This document shows, one piece after another, positions 8,638-17,122 of a stretch of 64,000 nt of DNA; the first letter of the stretch is position 1, and every line of letters begins with the position of its first letter. The stretch comes from Streptacidiphilus sp. 4-A2. GTDB taxonomy: Bacteria > Actinomycetota > Actinomycetes > Streptomycetales > Streptomycetaceae. A model generated the notes under the pieces. It did no database searches and had not been told where the DNA came from. It was given only the letters and a program-made list of their open reading frames with translations. The stretch is from assembly GCA_014284505.1 (NCBI GenBank), contig JAAFYY010000001.1, forward strand, positions 3,038,001-3,102,000, written 5' to 3'. A program made the translations under genes and the position numbers.

Positions 8638-9067
8638 GTGGCCGCCCTGACCAAGCAGGCCGCGGCGCTGCAGGCGCGCGAGCAGCTGACGTCAGCGTGG
8701 ACGGTCCCGACCGGCGGCTCGACCTCGGGGTCGGGGGGCGGGGTCGGGGTCGGGAGAACCTCTACCGGGTCGCTTCGGAGGCTCTCCACAACATGGTCAA
8801 ACACGCCCGCGCCGACTGCGCGCGGTTCGGGTGGAGACCGTTGGCGGTGTGCTGCGGATCGAGGTCAGTGACAACGGTGTCGGCTTCGAGCCGGACGAGG
8901 TGCGTGCCGGGCGCATCGGCCTTTCCAGCATGGCCGAGCGGGCCGCGGTCATCGGTGCCGACCTCACGGTCACCAGCGCGCCGGGCAAGGGAACCCGGGT
9001 CGTCATGACGCTGCCCCACAAGCCCCGTATCCCCGCAGAAGGAGAACCCGATGAGCGCCAGCCATGA
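8638..9067 (+). pseudogene. Sensor histidine kinase, C-terminal remnant
   Basis: Joining three frames gives the end of a NarX/DesK-type kinase: AALTKQAAALQAREQLT, then ENLYRVASEALHNMVKHARA (the N box of the HATPase domain), then RIEVSDNGVGFEPDEVRAG with GLSSMAERAAVIGADLTVTS and APGKGTRVVMTLP. The sensor, membrane and phospho-acceptor parts are missing; the 5' side abuts IS debris. The response regulator start overlaps its end. Both genes are truncated, so the system is dead in this copy. Confidence 0.7.
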
Positions 9068-9302
9068 GTCGACCGGTCCGATCCGGGTCTTCCTGGTCGA
9101 CGACCACCGCATCGTGCGCAGTGGTGTGGCGGCCTATCTGGCCATGGTCGAGGACATCGAGGTGGTCGGCAAGGCCGGGACGGGCGCCGGGCCCTGGACC
9201 GGATCGCGGTGCTGGAGCCGGCCGGGGAGTTGCCCGACGTGGTGCTGCTGGACCTGGTGATGCCGGTGATGGACGGTATCGCCGCCACCCGGCAGGTGCA
9301 TC
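9051..9302 (+). pseudogene. NarL-type response regulator, receiver domain remnant
   Basis: ATG at 9051 lies inside the kinase end. The receiver domain reads PIRVFLVDDHRIVRSGVAAY, and after a one-base shift near 9185 ELPDVVLLDLVMPVMDGIAA with the phospho-acceptor Asp in LLDLVMP. The text stops matching at about 9302, before the last strands and the LuxR-type DNA-binding domain. An IS5-type transposase scrap follows, so the truncation may be transposition-related. Confidence 0.7.
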
Positions 9303-9344
9303 CTGCACGCGTACCAACATGCAGCTTGACCAGTATGGGCGGGG

Positions 9345-9440
9345 TTTATGACACCCCAACGCCGCGCCAGGTCTTGACCTTCTGGAAGCAGCGTTCGACG
9401 GTGTGACACCTACCGATGCCGCGGGGTACCCCCCATTCAA
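9345..9440 (-). pseudogene. IS5-type transposase C-terminal scrap
   Basis: Minus-strand reading HTVERCFQKVKTWRGVGVS followed by a stop matches the ERCFxKLKxxRGLATR signature of IS5-family (IS1647-like) transposases, also seen intact at about 14165. Only about 30 codons remain. Confidence 0.5.
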
Positions 9441-9586
9441 CGCGCCAGCAGAGTTACTGCACCCCGCAAGATTCTCTTGCTGTTGCGGCTGGGCGACCGG
9501 CGGATCCGGACCATTGTCGACCGCCCAGCACGCACGTATCCTGATACGCGCAACTCACCCTCATTGCTCCCATTCCGGAGGCAGCC

Positions 9587-9841
9587 TTGATCCGTCGTCT
9601 CTCCGTCGCTGTGCTCCTCGGCGGCGCCATCGTCGCACTTCCGGCCGTCCCGGCCCAGGCCGCGCCCATGTGCAAGGCTGACTACTACTGCACGGTCACC
9701 TTCTACTCCAACGCCGCCCACACCACCGTGATCGGCCAGCGCACCGTCGACTGTGCGGGCAACAACTCCATGTGGGGCTCGTTCAGCGGCTACGAGACAG
9801 TCACCAACTCAGAGTGCAGCGACGCGGTAGTGGGCCGGTAG
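9587..9841 (+). CDS. DUF6289 small secreted protein
   Basis: 84 residues from a TTG start behind GGAGG at 9577-9581. A Sec signal peptide covers about residues 1-26 (LLGGAIVALPAVPAQAA). The mature part, PMCKADYYCTVTFYSNAAHT and later DCAGNNSMWGS with TNSECSD, has four Cys that could form two disulphides; the pattern is that of DUF6289 proteins. Function is unknown. The 3' end is overlapped on the other strand by read-through of the neighbouring transposase frame. Confidence 0.75.
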   Translation: MIRRLSVAVLLGGAIVALPAVPAQAAPMCKADYYCTVTFYSNAAHTTVIGQRTVDCAGNNSMWGSFSGYETVTNSECSDAVVGR

Positions 9842-11011
9842 GTCAGCCGCCAGGTCAGCCTCTGATAGTGCTCCGTTAGGTTGGGACGAGGGGTGCGGCG
9901 CGGGTTCGGTTGCGTGGCGGGGTAATGGGCGTCCGCAGGTGGTGCAGGTGCCGGTCCAGCACCTCAGCAGGTCCTGTAGGGTGTCCAGGACCTGATAGAG
10001 GGTCAGTCCGGCGTGGGGGCTTTTGGGTGTGTCCGGTGGCAGGCCAGGAAGGCCTGGGCGGCGGTGACGAGGGAGACGTGGTGCTGCCAGCCGCGCCAGG
10101 AGCGTCCCTCGAAGTGGTCCAGGCCCAGGCCGTGTTTGAGTTCGCGGTAGTCGTGTTCGACGCGCCAGCGGAGTTTGGCCAGTCGCACCAGTTCCTCGAC
10201 GGGTGTGGTGGCGGGCAGGTTCGTCAGCCAGTAGTCGGTCGGCGCGTCGGCACCGGCGGGCCACTCGGCCAGCAGGACCTGTTCGGGCAGGACGCCGTCC
10301 CACTGGCAGTGGCCGCCGCCTGCCTGGGCGGCGCGCAGGGACTGCTTGCCGGCCGGGCGCACGGTCAGCATGCGAAAGTGCGATGTCATCGGGCCCTTGC
10401 TGCCCTGGCGTCCAGGCCACTTCGCCCTGCGGGTGGGCGACCGCGCCGCCGGGAACGGCCGGCACGTAGCGCAGTGCGTGTTTGTCCAGGGCGAGCCGGA
10501 ACAGGGTGTTCCGCCCGTAGCCGGCGTCGGCCAGGACCACCGGTGCGGCCAGCTCCCAGGTGGCCAGCTCGTCCAGGATCTGAAGCGCGAGCTCCCACTT
10601 GGGGGTGTGCCCGACGTGCTCGGGCACACCCACGGCCTTGCACCTGTCCCGGTCCCGGGCCCACTCCTCGGGCAGGAACAGCCGCCACTGCAACGGACAC
10701 GACGCCGCATCGTCGGCCGCGCGCATCGACACGGCGACCTGGCAGTTCGCCCGCTTGCCCAGCGCCCCGCAGTACTGCGGGGCAACCGCGACCGAGGCGG
10801 TGCCGCACTTGGGGAACGAGACGTCGTCGATGACCCACGCGGCCGGAGCGACCACCTCGGTCAGCCGCTCGGCGATCCGCCGCCGCACCGGGGTCTCCTC
10901 CCACGGCGACTGGTTCACGAACTGCTGCAACGCCTGCATGTTCCCGTCCGGCAGCCGCTCGGCCATCGGCTGGACCGACTTGCGGCGCCCGTCCAGCATC
11001 AGCCCCCGCAT
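9809..11011 (-). CDS. IS701-family DDE transposase
   Basis: Transposase of the element at 9862-11175. The N-terminal part has GRRKSVQPMAERLPDGNMQA, PAAWVIDDVSFPKCG (first catalytic Asp in VIDD) and VVLADAGYGRNTLFR (second Asp), and after a frame break near 10395 TDYWLTNLPATTPVEELVRL and KLRWRVEHDYRELKHGLGLD (catalytic Glu region). After a second break near 10010 it ends LYQVLDTLQDLLRCWTGTCT. The frame then reads through the terminal inverted repeat and stops at 9809 inside flanking DNA. Two breaks mean it is inactive unless they are sequencing errors. Confidence 0.8.
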   Translation of the reverse strand: MRGLMLDGRRKSVQPMAERLPDGNMQALQQFVNQSPWEETPVRRRIAERLTEVVAPAAWVIDDVSFPKCGTASVAVAPQYCGALGKRANCQVAVSMRAADDAASCPLQWRLFLPEEWARDRDRCKAVGVPEHVGHTPKWELALQILDELATWELAAPVVLADAGYGRNTLFRLALDKHALRYVPAVPGGAVAHPQGEVAWTPGQQGPDDIALSHADRAPGRQAVPARRPGRRRPLPVGRRPARTGPAGRVARRCRRADRLLADEPARHHTRRGTGATGQTPLARRTRLPRTQTRPGPGPLRGTLLARLAAPRLPRHRRPGLPGLPPDTPKSPHAGLTLYQVLDTLQDLLRCWTGTCTTCGRPLPRHATEPAPHPSSQPNGALSEADLAADLPAHYRVAAL

Positions 11012-11175
11012 GTAGCAGTCGCCCCAACGACGCTAATCCCTCCGGCGAACCGGAGCGAAGACATCTGCAACAAACTCCGCAAGCTCACCGCGAAGCCGCT
11101 CGACCTCACCCACCCTCATACCCGCACCATCCTCCCGACCAGCAAAGATCGGAAGACCTAACGAAGCACTATTAG
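9862..11175 (-). mobile_element. IS701-type insertion sequence
   Basis: About 1.31 kb, bounded by inverted repeats CTGATAGTGCTCCGTTAGGT at 9862-9881 and, on the other strand, CTAATAGTGCTTCGTTAGGT ending at 11175 (18 of 20 identical). It carries one transposase gene. No clear target duplication is visible. Its right end cuts the 3' end of an NmrA-family gene and supplies that gene's new stop codon. Confidence 0.8.
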
Positions 11176-12130
11176 TACGGGTCCTTGGAGACGCGGTGGG
11201 AGCTCCGCCCGTCCATCCGGTGCGGCGCAGCCAGTCCTCGAAGGTCATCAGGTCGGGGTGCAGGCGGCGCAGCAGGCCGATGTCCCGGTCTTGGGCGTAG
11301 AGATCACGGTCGGCGAAGAACTGGAACATCGCCGCGTAGTCGTGGCCGAAGTCGGGGACGGCGGCGTGCAGGTCGTCCGGCGGCATGGGGAGGTAGCCGG
11401 CGGGGGTGCCGGTGACCCGGGCGAAGGTGGCGGCGATCTCGTCGCCGGTGAGGCTGTCGCCGATCACCGCGAGGTCGCGGGCGCCCCAGGACTGCCAGTT
11501 GTCGAACATGTGGCAGGCGAACCAGGCGATGTCGTCGAGGGCGACGAGTGGGTAGCGGGCGGCGCCGAGGGGGAGCCTGAAGGTCAGGCCGCCCCGGCCG
11601 TCCGGTCCGGGGGTGAGCCGGTCCCGCAGGTTCTCGAAGTACGGCGCCGTGGTCAGCACCGAGACGTGGTCGGTGTACCAGCCGTCACTGTCCTTGCGGA
11701 GCATTTCCTCCGACCGCATCAGGTCGATGTGGGCGGCGACGGCGGCCTTGCTGTCGAAGTGCGGGACGGGGTGGCCGGTCAGCGACACCGCGCTGTCCAG
11801 TGAGGACCAGAGGAAACGCTCCACACCGGCCCGCTCCGCGGCGGCCAGCAGGTGCAGCCCTTGCCGGTACTCACCCACCGCGCTGCCCGTGGCGAAGAAG
11901 TCGGTGTTGGCGAACACGCGGTCGGCCTGCCCGATCAGGACCTCAAGGGCCACCGCGTCGGAGTGGACCAGGCGCACGCGGTCGGGCGCGGTGGCGGCGA
12001 GTCCGGTGGCGCGGGCGGACTGCGGGTGACGGGTGGGGACGGTGACGGTGGCGTCGGTGGTGGCCAGCAGGTGCTGGACCACGTGGCTGCCCATGGCTCC
12101 GGTGCCGCCGACGACGAGGACGTGGGTCAT
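11033..12130 (-). CDS. NmrA-family NAD(P)-binding protein, 3' end replaced by IS
   Basis: Atypical SDR of the NmrA/HSCARG type, an NAD(P)-binding Rossmann protein that may be an oxidoreductase or redox sensor. The N-terminus reads THVLVVGGTGAMGSHVVQHL with the GGTGxxG loop; VTVPTRHPQSARATGL and FLWSSLDSAVSLTGH follow. The native frame runs to DWLRRTGWTGG at about 11200 and crosses the IS end at 11175, so the last 48 residues are IS-encoded. Few native residues appear to be lost. The ATG overlaps the deacetylase stop (ATGA). Confidence 0.75.
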   Translation of the reverse strand: MTHVLVVGGTGAMGSHVVQHLLATTDATVTVPTRHPQSARATGLAATAPDRVRLVHSDAVALEVLIGQADRVFANTDFFATGSAVGEYRQGLHLLAAAERAGVERFLWSSLDSAVSLTGHPVPHFDSKAAVAAHIDLMRSEEMLRKDSDGWYTDHVSVLTTAPYFENLRDRLTPGPDGRGGLTFRLPLGAARYPLVALDDIAWFACHMFDNWQSWGARDLAVIGDSLTGDEIAATFARVTGTPAGYLPMPPDDLHAAVPDFGHDYAAMFQFFADRDLYAQDRDIGLLRRLHPDLMTFEDWLRRTGWTGGAPTASPRTRTNSASLGLPIFAGREDGAGMRVGEVERLRGELAEFVADVFAPVRRRD

Positions 12131-12950
12131 GGTGTTCCTCCCTGGTGGGTCAGGACGTGTTCGGCCACCTGGGCGTGGGTGGCGACCCAGACGTCGCCGG
12201 ACTCGCGGAGGTGGTCGAGGATCTGGCCGACCATGCCCGCGAGCAGCGGTCGGCCTCCGACGTGGGCGTGGACGGTCAGGTGGAAGACACCCGGGCCGGG
12301 GGCGGCGAGCAGCTCGTTCAGCAGCTCGCGGTGCAGGTCGCGGTAGGCGTACGGGCCGGCCGCGGCGTCGCGGACGTCGGAGTGGTCGCTGTGCATGAGC
12401 GAGGCCAGCGGACCGTGAGCGGTGGACAGGACCTGCGGGAGGTCGTGGTCGCCGTGGTCGCCGGTCCAGCGGTAGCCGGCCTCGGCGAGCAGGTCGGCCG
12501 TGTGCCTCGAACCGGTGGCGCGTGGGCTCATCCACCCCGTCGGGCGCGCGCCGGTGACCCGCTGAAGGAGGTCGGTACAGCGACGGATGTTGGTCCGCTC
12601 GGCATCGGCGTCGAGCAGCGCGGGCACCACGTCTTGGGCCCAGGAGTGCGCGGCGATCTCGTGACCCGCCGCGTGCACGGCCATGACGGTCTCGGGATGC
12701 CGCTCGGCCACCAGCCCGCTGACGCCGACGGTGGCGGGCAGGTCACCGAGGACGTCGAGCAGCCGCCAGATGCCGGTGGTGACGCCGTAGTCCACCCAGG
12801 AGGTGCTGTGCGTGTCGTCGATGCCGGGCAGCGGCCACGCCGCGGCCATCGGCGCGTAGGCGGCCAGTGCCCCGGCGACCACAGCTCCAATGCGACGGTG
12901 ACCAGCGCGGCGACCTTCCGCCCGCCCGGCCATTCGGTCCCTGCCCTCAT
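12127..12950 (-). CDS. Polysaccharide deacetylase family protein (PuuE/NodB type)
   Basis: Carbohydrate esterase 4 fold, metal-dependent hydrolase of N-acetyl or allantoin-like amides. Reads GTEWPGGRKVAALVTVALEL, breaks frame near 12862, then GIDDTHSTSWVDYGVTTGIW, the metal-binding GHEIAAHSW, TGWMSPRATGSRHTADLLAE and FHLTVHAHVGGRPLLAGMVG. No signal peptide, so it is cytoplasmic, as in the PuuE/allantoinase branch. It is first in a coupled pair with the NmrA gene and is divergent from an HxlR regulator 88 bases away, its probable controller. Confidence 0.75.
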
Positions 12951-13038
12951 TCGGTTCCTCCGCTCGGTAGCTTCCGCAGTGGACGCTAGTGAGGCGGTAG
13001 GTACCTCCGGGTTCCTGGCGGCGGGCTATCGTCGGGGC

Positions 13039-13404
13039 ATGCGTGAGTACTCCGGCAGCGTCTTCCTCGCCGACTGCCCGGCTCGGCTGGCGATCGAGAT
13101 CGTCGCCGACAAGTGGGCGGTGGTCGTGCTGTTCGCCTTGAGTCGGGAACCGTGCAGGCACGGCCAGCTGGTCGACCTGATCGGCGGAATCTCGCGGAAG
13201 GTGCTGACCCAGACGCTGCGCCGGTTGCAGGGGTACGGCCTGGTCGACCGCCGCACCGAGGCCGGGAAGATCGAGTACGTGCTGACGGACCTGGGCCGGA
13301 CGCTGGTGAACCCGATCGCGGTGCTGACCCAGTGGGCTCACGAGCACGGCGCGGCCGTGGTGGACTTCCAGGAGTCCACAACGGCCTCTGGAGGCTGTTT
13401 GTAG
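13039..13404 (+). CDS. HxlR family transcriptional regulator
   Basis: 121 residues. The winged-helix core is complete: DCPARLAIEIVADKWAVVVL, then CRHGQLVDLIGGISRKVLTQ and LRRLQGYGLVDRRTEAGKIE with the wing YVLTDLGRTL. Regulators of this family sense reactive electrophiles or act without a ligand and usually sit next to the redox gene they control; here that is the divergent deacetylase/NmrA pair. The last few residues lie right at the junction with IS DNA, so the native C-terminus may differ. Confidence 0.85.
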   Translation: MREYSGSVFLADCPARLAIEIVADKWAVVVLFALSREPCRHGQLVDLIGGISRKVLTQTLRRLQGYGLVDRRTEAGKIEYVLTDLGRTLVNPIAVLTQWAHEHGAAVVDFQESTTASGGCL

Positions 13405-13408
13405 TTCA

Positions 13409-14305
13409 GATCTCGTGTCGGGGTGGCGTGATGTCCCGGAGCGGTACGGGCCCTGGTCGACGGTGTACTCCCGGCTCAAGGGCTGGGCCAGGGCCGGGGT
13501 GTTCCAGGGGCTGATGAGCGCATTGATCGCAGAGGCCGCCGGACGCGGGCTGGTCGGCCTGGAGTTGGTGAGCGTGGACTCCACGATCGTGCGCGCACAT
13601 CAGGACTCAGCCGGGCTGGCCGTTGCCGGGGAGACCCTGGACGCGCTCGAACAGGCACTGACCGAGGAAAAGGGGGCGCCGCTTGCGAAGCAGCCGCCGG
13701 TGTGGGGTGGTGCACCACAGCCTGAAGCAGACGCGGCCGAGGCAGGCCGCACGGGTGCGGATCGTGCCGCGGCACGGTACCGTCGCAAGGCCCGGGCCAA
13801 GGCTGCCGGGCTCGGCCGCTCCCGGGGCGGGCTGAGCGGCAAGATCCATGCCGCAGTCGACAGGGCCGGGTTCCCCCTGGCCTTCGTCCTGACGCCCGGC
13901 CAGGCGGCCGACTGCCCGCAGTTCCGGACCGTGCTGGAGAAGGTCAGGGTCCCAGGTCCGGTCGGACGCCCGCGCACCCGCCCGGATGCCATGGCCGCCG
14001 ACAAGGCCTACTCCTCCAAAGCCAACCGCGTCTACCTGCGCAAACGCCGGATCACCGCAGTCATCCCCGAGAAGAGCGACCAGCAGGGCAACCGGAAGAA
14101 CAAGGGCTCGGCCGGCGGTCGACCCGTCACCTTCGACCCCGACAGCTACAAGCAGCGCAACGCCGTCGAACGCTGCTTCCAGAAGCTCAAGACCTGTTGC
14201 GGCCTGGCCACACGCTAGACAAGAGCCCGGAGAGCTTCGAGGCCGGACTCCGTCTCCGGGGCTCGATCATGTGGCTGAAGCACATCGGCGCAACCACATT
14301 CTGTA
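13409..14305 (+). pseudogene. IS5-family transposase, 5'-truncated
   Basis: The reading begins in mid-domain with GWRDVPERYGPWSTVYSRLK; about 45 N-terminal residues are missing. It continues with LELVSVDSTIVRAHQDSAGL (first Asp), GLSGKIHAAVDRAGFPLAFV, TRPDAMAADKAYSSKANRVY (second Asp) and NAVERCFQKLKTCCGLATR. A stop follows because of one base change or loss near 14215; the expected end SPESFEAGLRLRGSIMWLKH is readable just after it. Missing start plus broken end indicate a dead copy. Confidence 0.8.
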
Positions 14306-14309
14306 TGAC

Positions 14310-14600
14310 GCGAGTGTAACTAATCTATGAGGACTGGGAGTTCATCGAGCCGCACCTGCCGATCGGCGGGTACGGCCGGTAGCCCGCGGCTGCGGCAGCA
14401 GTTCGATGGCGTGGTCTGGCGATTCAAGACGGGCGCGCAGCGGCGGGAGATGCCGCGGGAGTTCGGCGCCCGGCCGACCGTGCACAACCGCTCCGGCAGT
14501 GGAGGGACGCCAGCGTCTTCGAGGCCCTGCTGGAGGGTCTGATCGCGGAGGTCGCGAAGCGGGGCGAGGTCGACCGGCCGGGCTGCGCAGGCCGGGCAAT
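14310..14600 (+). pseudogene. Second IS5-type transposase, N-terminal remnant
   Basis: Reads YEDWEFIEPHLPIGGYGR with a stop, then in another frame QFDGVVWRFKTGAQRREMPR, then DASVFEALLEGLIAEVAKRG. These are the N-terminal helix-turn-helix blocks of an IS5-like transposase. It directly follows the first copy, so two elements of related type were probably nested or tandem. From 14601 to 14876 I see no supportable gene. Confidence 0.6.
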
Positions 14601-14876
14601 CCCCGGCATGCCCTCGGATGGTTGCGGAGCTGGTCAAGGACAGGCGGGATCGGGGATGATTCGTCGGCAGACACGGCCTTCCAGGCAGGTCACGGCGCGT
14701 GGAGAACTCCATGATCGAGGACAGCACGAACGCAGGCGTGAGAGCCGCGCGAGACACATGGATCGAGGCCGGCTGTCCCGGCGCGGACCCGAGAGCGATC
14801 GACCCACAGGATGGGATCCCCAAGCGCAACTGGGGCACGCCTTGAGGCTGCGGCATTGGGACCAAGCGGCGGAACC

Positions 14877-15260
14877 TCACGATCCGTGACCACCTCTCAT
14901 CCCCGCCTGGTCAGATGATCCCAGATCGGGCACTACCGGACTACGCCGAAGCCCTGCGGCCGCACCAGTACTGATGTCGTTCTTTAGATCGCGGACATCA
15001 TTCAGGCCGAGGGAGTCGCCATGGACTGCGAGTTGCTTGCGGACGAAGGTCTTGGGATTGAGGTCCTCGAACTCGAAGCCTTCGAAGTCCGGGCCGAATT
15101 CCTTACGGATGTCCTGCTTGGCACTGTCGGAGAATTCTCTGATCGTCCGTAGCATGCGCGTGGCGTCCGCGATCAGTTTGGGGAGCTTGTCGGGGCCGAA
15201 GACGACCACGGCAATGATCGCCAGAGCGACCAGCTTGATCGGGCCGATGTCGAAGAACAC
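14877..15260 (-). CDS. tatB: TatB-like Sec-independent translocase subunit
   Basis: 127 residues beginning MFFDIGPIKLVALAIIAVVV, one membrane helix at residues 7-21, then FGPDKLPKLIADATRMLRTI and the amphipathic helix, with GFEFEDLNPKTFVRKQLAVH. This EFEDLNPKTF-I/V-RKQL motif is typical of Streptomyces TatB. The family is usually longer (about 160 residues); the last 30 residues here, GLRRSPVVPDLG and on, look unlike TatB and may come from a frame change. TatB is part of the receptor complex for twin-arginine substrates; two likely substrates are encoded just upstream. Confidence 0.85.
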   Translation of the reverse strand: MFFDIGPIKLVALAIIAVVVFGPDKLPKLIADATRMLRTIREFSDSAKQDIRKEFGPDFEGFEFEDLNPKTFVRKQLAVHGDSLGLNDVRDLKNDISTGAAAGLRRSPVVPDLGSSDQAGMRGGHGS

Positions 15261-15298
15261 GGTTCAACTCCCCAACTCAGCAGCGAAATTCGGATACT

Positions 15299-15739
15299 TC
15301 ATCGCGACAGGTTCTGTTGTCGCCGCCCTCGCCCGGGAACAGACATGTGGTCGGTTGTGCGCAGGGACAGCAGGGGGATGAGCGCCAGGAGGGCGAGAAC
15401 CTGCCCTGTGAGTGCCCATACCTTGTCAGTGAACCAGACGGGCTCGTACATATCCGGGAGCGGGCCGAGTGTGCCGACATCGATATAGCGGTAGAGCAGG
15501 ATCGCTGCGACTCCGGCCGCAACCGTCAAGGCAGCGAAGAGATCCCCAGCCGGTTTGCGCCACACCAGGACCAGGAGCGCGGCGAGGGCGGCAGCACCGG
15601 ATTCGATGCGAAACAGCGTTCCCTCGCTGATGGAGGCGGATACCGCGCCGTACTGTCCTGCAAGCTGGGCGTGAATACCGGCATCGATCCCCAGGCCCAC
15701 TGCGGCGACAGCGCGCAGGATCGAGTGGACGACAGTCAT
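15299..15739 (-). CDS. Four-helix membrane protein of unknown function
   Basis: 146 residues. Hydrophobic segments lie at about 5-25, 45-60, 67-84 and 107-126, with RIESGAAALAALLVLVWRK and LYRYIDVGTLGPLPDMYEPV between them. The start is the ATG at 15739, preceded by GAGGAGAGCT. The cupredoxin stop is only 9 bases upstream, so the two are co-transcribed. Conserved in similar clusters as far as I recall, but not named. A role in copper handling or as redox partner is inferred only from the neighbour. Confidence 0.65.
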   Translation of the reverse strand: MTVVHSILRAVAAVGLGIDAGIHAQLAGQYGAVSASISEGTLFRIESGAAALAALLVLVWRKPAGDLFAALTVAAGVAAILLYRYIDVGTLGPLPDMYEPVWFTDKVWALTGQVLALLALIPLLSLRTTDHMSVPGRGRRQQNLSR

Positions 15740-15748
15740 CAGCTCTCC

Positions 15749-16131
15749 TCAGCGAACGGGCACGGTGCCGTGCATGAACTGATGGATACTGCAAATGTAG
15801 GGATAGCTCCCCGGCTTACCGGGAGCGGTGAACGTTCCGGTCGCCCCGGCCCGATGGTGCCGGTGTTGAAGGCGCTTCCGGTGCCGGCGGTGAGGGTGTG
15901 CGCGGTGGAGTCGTGGTTGACCACGGTCACCTTCTGGCCGGGAGACACCGTCAGGTTCATCGGGCTGAAGGCGAAGTTGCTGATCACGATCTGCGACCCG
16001 GCGACAGCCGAGGCTGACATTCCGCGCGGCGCCGCTGCGGACTTGGCATGGGAGCCGCTGCTGCCACAGCCCGCCACGGCGAGCACCAGCGTGCCGGCTA
16101 TGGCGGCTGAGCGAAGGGCGAATCCGGGCAT
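15749..16131 (-). CDS. Cupredoxin (plastocyanin/azurin-like) lipoprotein
   Basis: Exported blue-copper-type protein. Signal peptide with lipobox VAGC (Cys22), then a Ser/Ala linker and the beta-sandwich QIVISNFAFSPMNLTVSPGQ, VVNHDSTAHTLTAG and, after a one-base loss in a G run near 15845, GSYPYICSIHQFMHGTVPVR. The type 1 copper ligands are visible: His78 in the NHDSTAHT loop and Cys, His and Met in C-S-I-H-Q-F-M. It can carry electrons or scavenge copper outside the membrane. It follows two ferritin-like genes on the same strand. Confidence 0.8.
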
Positions 16132-16283
16132 GGGGATCTCCTCATCGGGTGGTCCGGCTAAAGGACGAGCACACCAGGTGAGCAGCGCGAGAGAAGATGC
16201 ACCACCAACCGTCTGGTGTGATGGCGCACCAGGGACCGGCGTCCGCCCTGTCCATACGACGGACGCCGGTGACTCTGGTGCCG

Positions 16284-17122
16284 TCAGACGGTGAGCAGTG
16301 CGGGGCTGGCGGCCTTGTCGGTGGGCAGGAAGTCGTCGGGACCGGGTACTGACCCAGGACGAAGTTGAGGATGGCGGCGTGCATGGCCTCCACCGGGGCG
16401 ATGCTGGCGGCGGTGGCGATCCCGCCCGCGCTGGAGACGTTGTAGGTCGCGAAGAGATAGGTCTGCGCGGCCTGGTTCTCCAGCTCCAGGGCGAGCTGGG
16501 CGACCGCGCCGGCGCTGGTCGCGGCGCCCAGGGCCTTGAGCGTGGCGGGCTGGTTGGACAGCGGGACGCCGGTGATCGCGGGCTTGCCCGCGCCGGTGAG
16601 CACCGCGTTCCAGGCCTTGGCGTGGTCGGCGTGCTGCGCCATCGCGGTGGTCGCGAAAGTCCCCACCGCCGCCGGGACCGTGCCCAGCTTGCCGGCCTTG
16701 GCGGCCGCCAGCGCCGCGGTGTAGGCACCGACAGCCTGGTTCTCCAGCGCCGTCGCCAACGCCACCACCTGCAGGTCCCCGGTGTACATGCTGCTCATCG
16801 ACGGCGAGGGCGAGCCGGAGGCCATGGGGGTGCCGCCGGGGCTGCTGGACGAGCTCTTGGTCGAACTGCTGGAGCACGCCGCCAGTGCCAGGGCAGCGGC
16901 CACGCCGCCCGCGCCGAGCAGGAACCCGCGCCGCGAACCCATCCGCAACCGCTCCACCCCCGCCGCCGCAGGCTGGGTGTCACGCAACTCCTCGGTCAGC
17001 TCCGCAGCCGCAGCGTTCATCCGCGGCAGGTACTCCTGATGCGCCTCGTCCAGCTCCCGGGTCAGCCGCGACAGCTCCCCCTCGGAAATCGGCAGCTCCC
17101 AGCCACCGTTGCCAGCACTCAC
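16284..17122 (-). CDS. Ferritin-like domain protein with internal Tat lipoprotein signal
   Basis: GTG start overlaps the stop of the upstream ferritin-like gene (GTGA). The first 60 residues are acidic and helical (LSRLTRELDEAHQEYLPRMN). Then come the twin-arginine motif S-R-R-G-F-L at 63-68 and a hydrophobic stretch to lipobox LAAC (Cys83). After a Ser/Pro linker a four-helix ferritin-like domain follows: QVVALATALENQAVGAYTAA, TTAMAQHADHAKAWNAVL, AQLALELENQAAQTYLFATY and APVEAMHAAILNFVLGQYPV. The E...Q..H pattern is that of the Ferritin_2 type. The frame breaks near 16340 and ends ASPALLTV. Probably an exported di-metal or structural protein. Confidence 0.8.
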
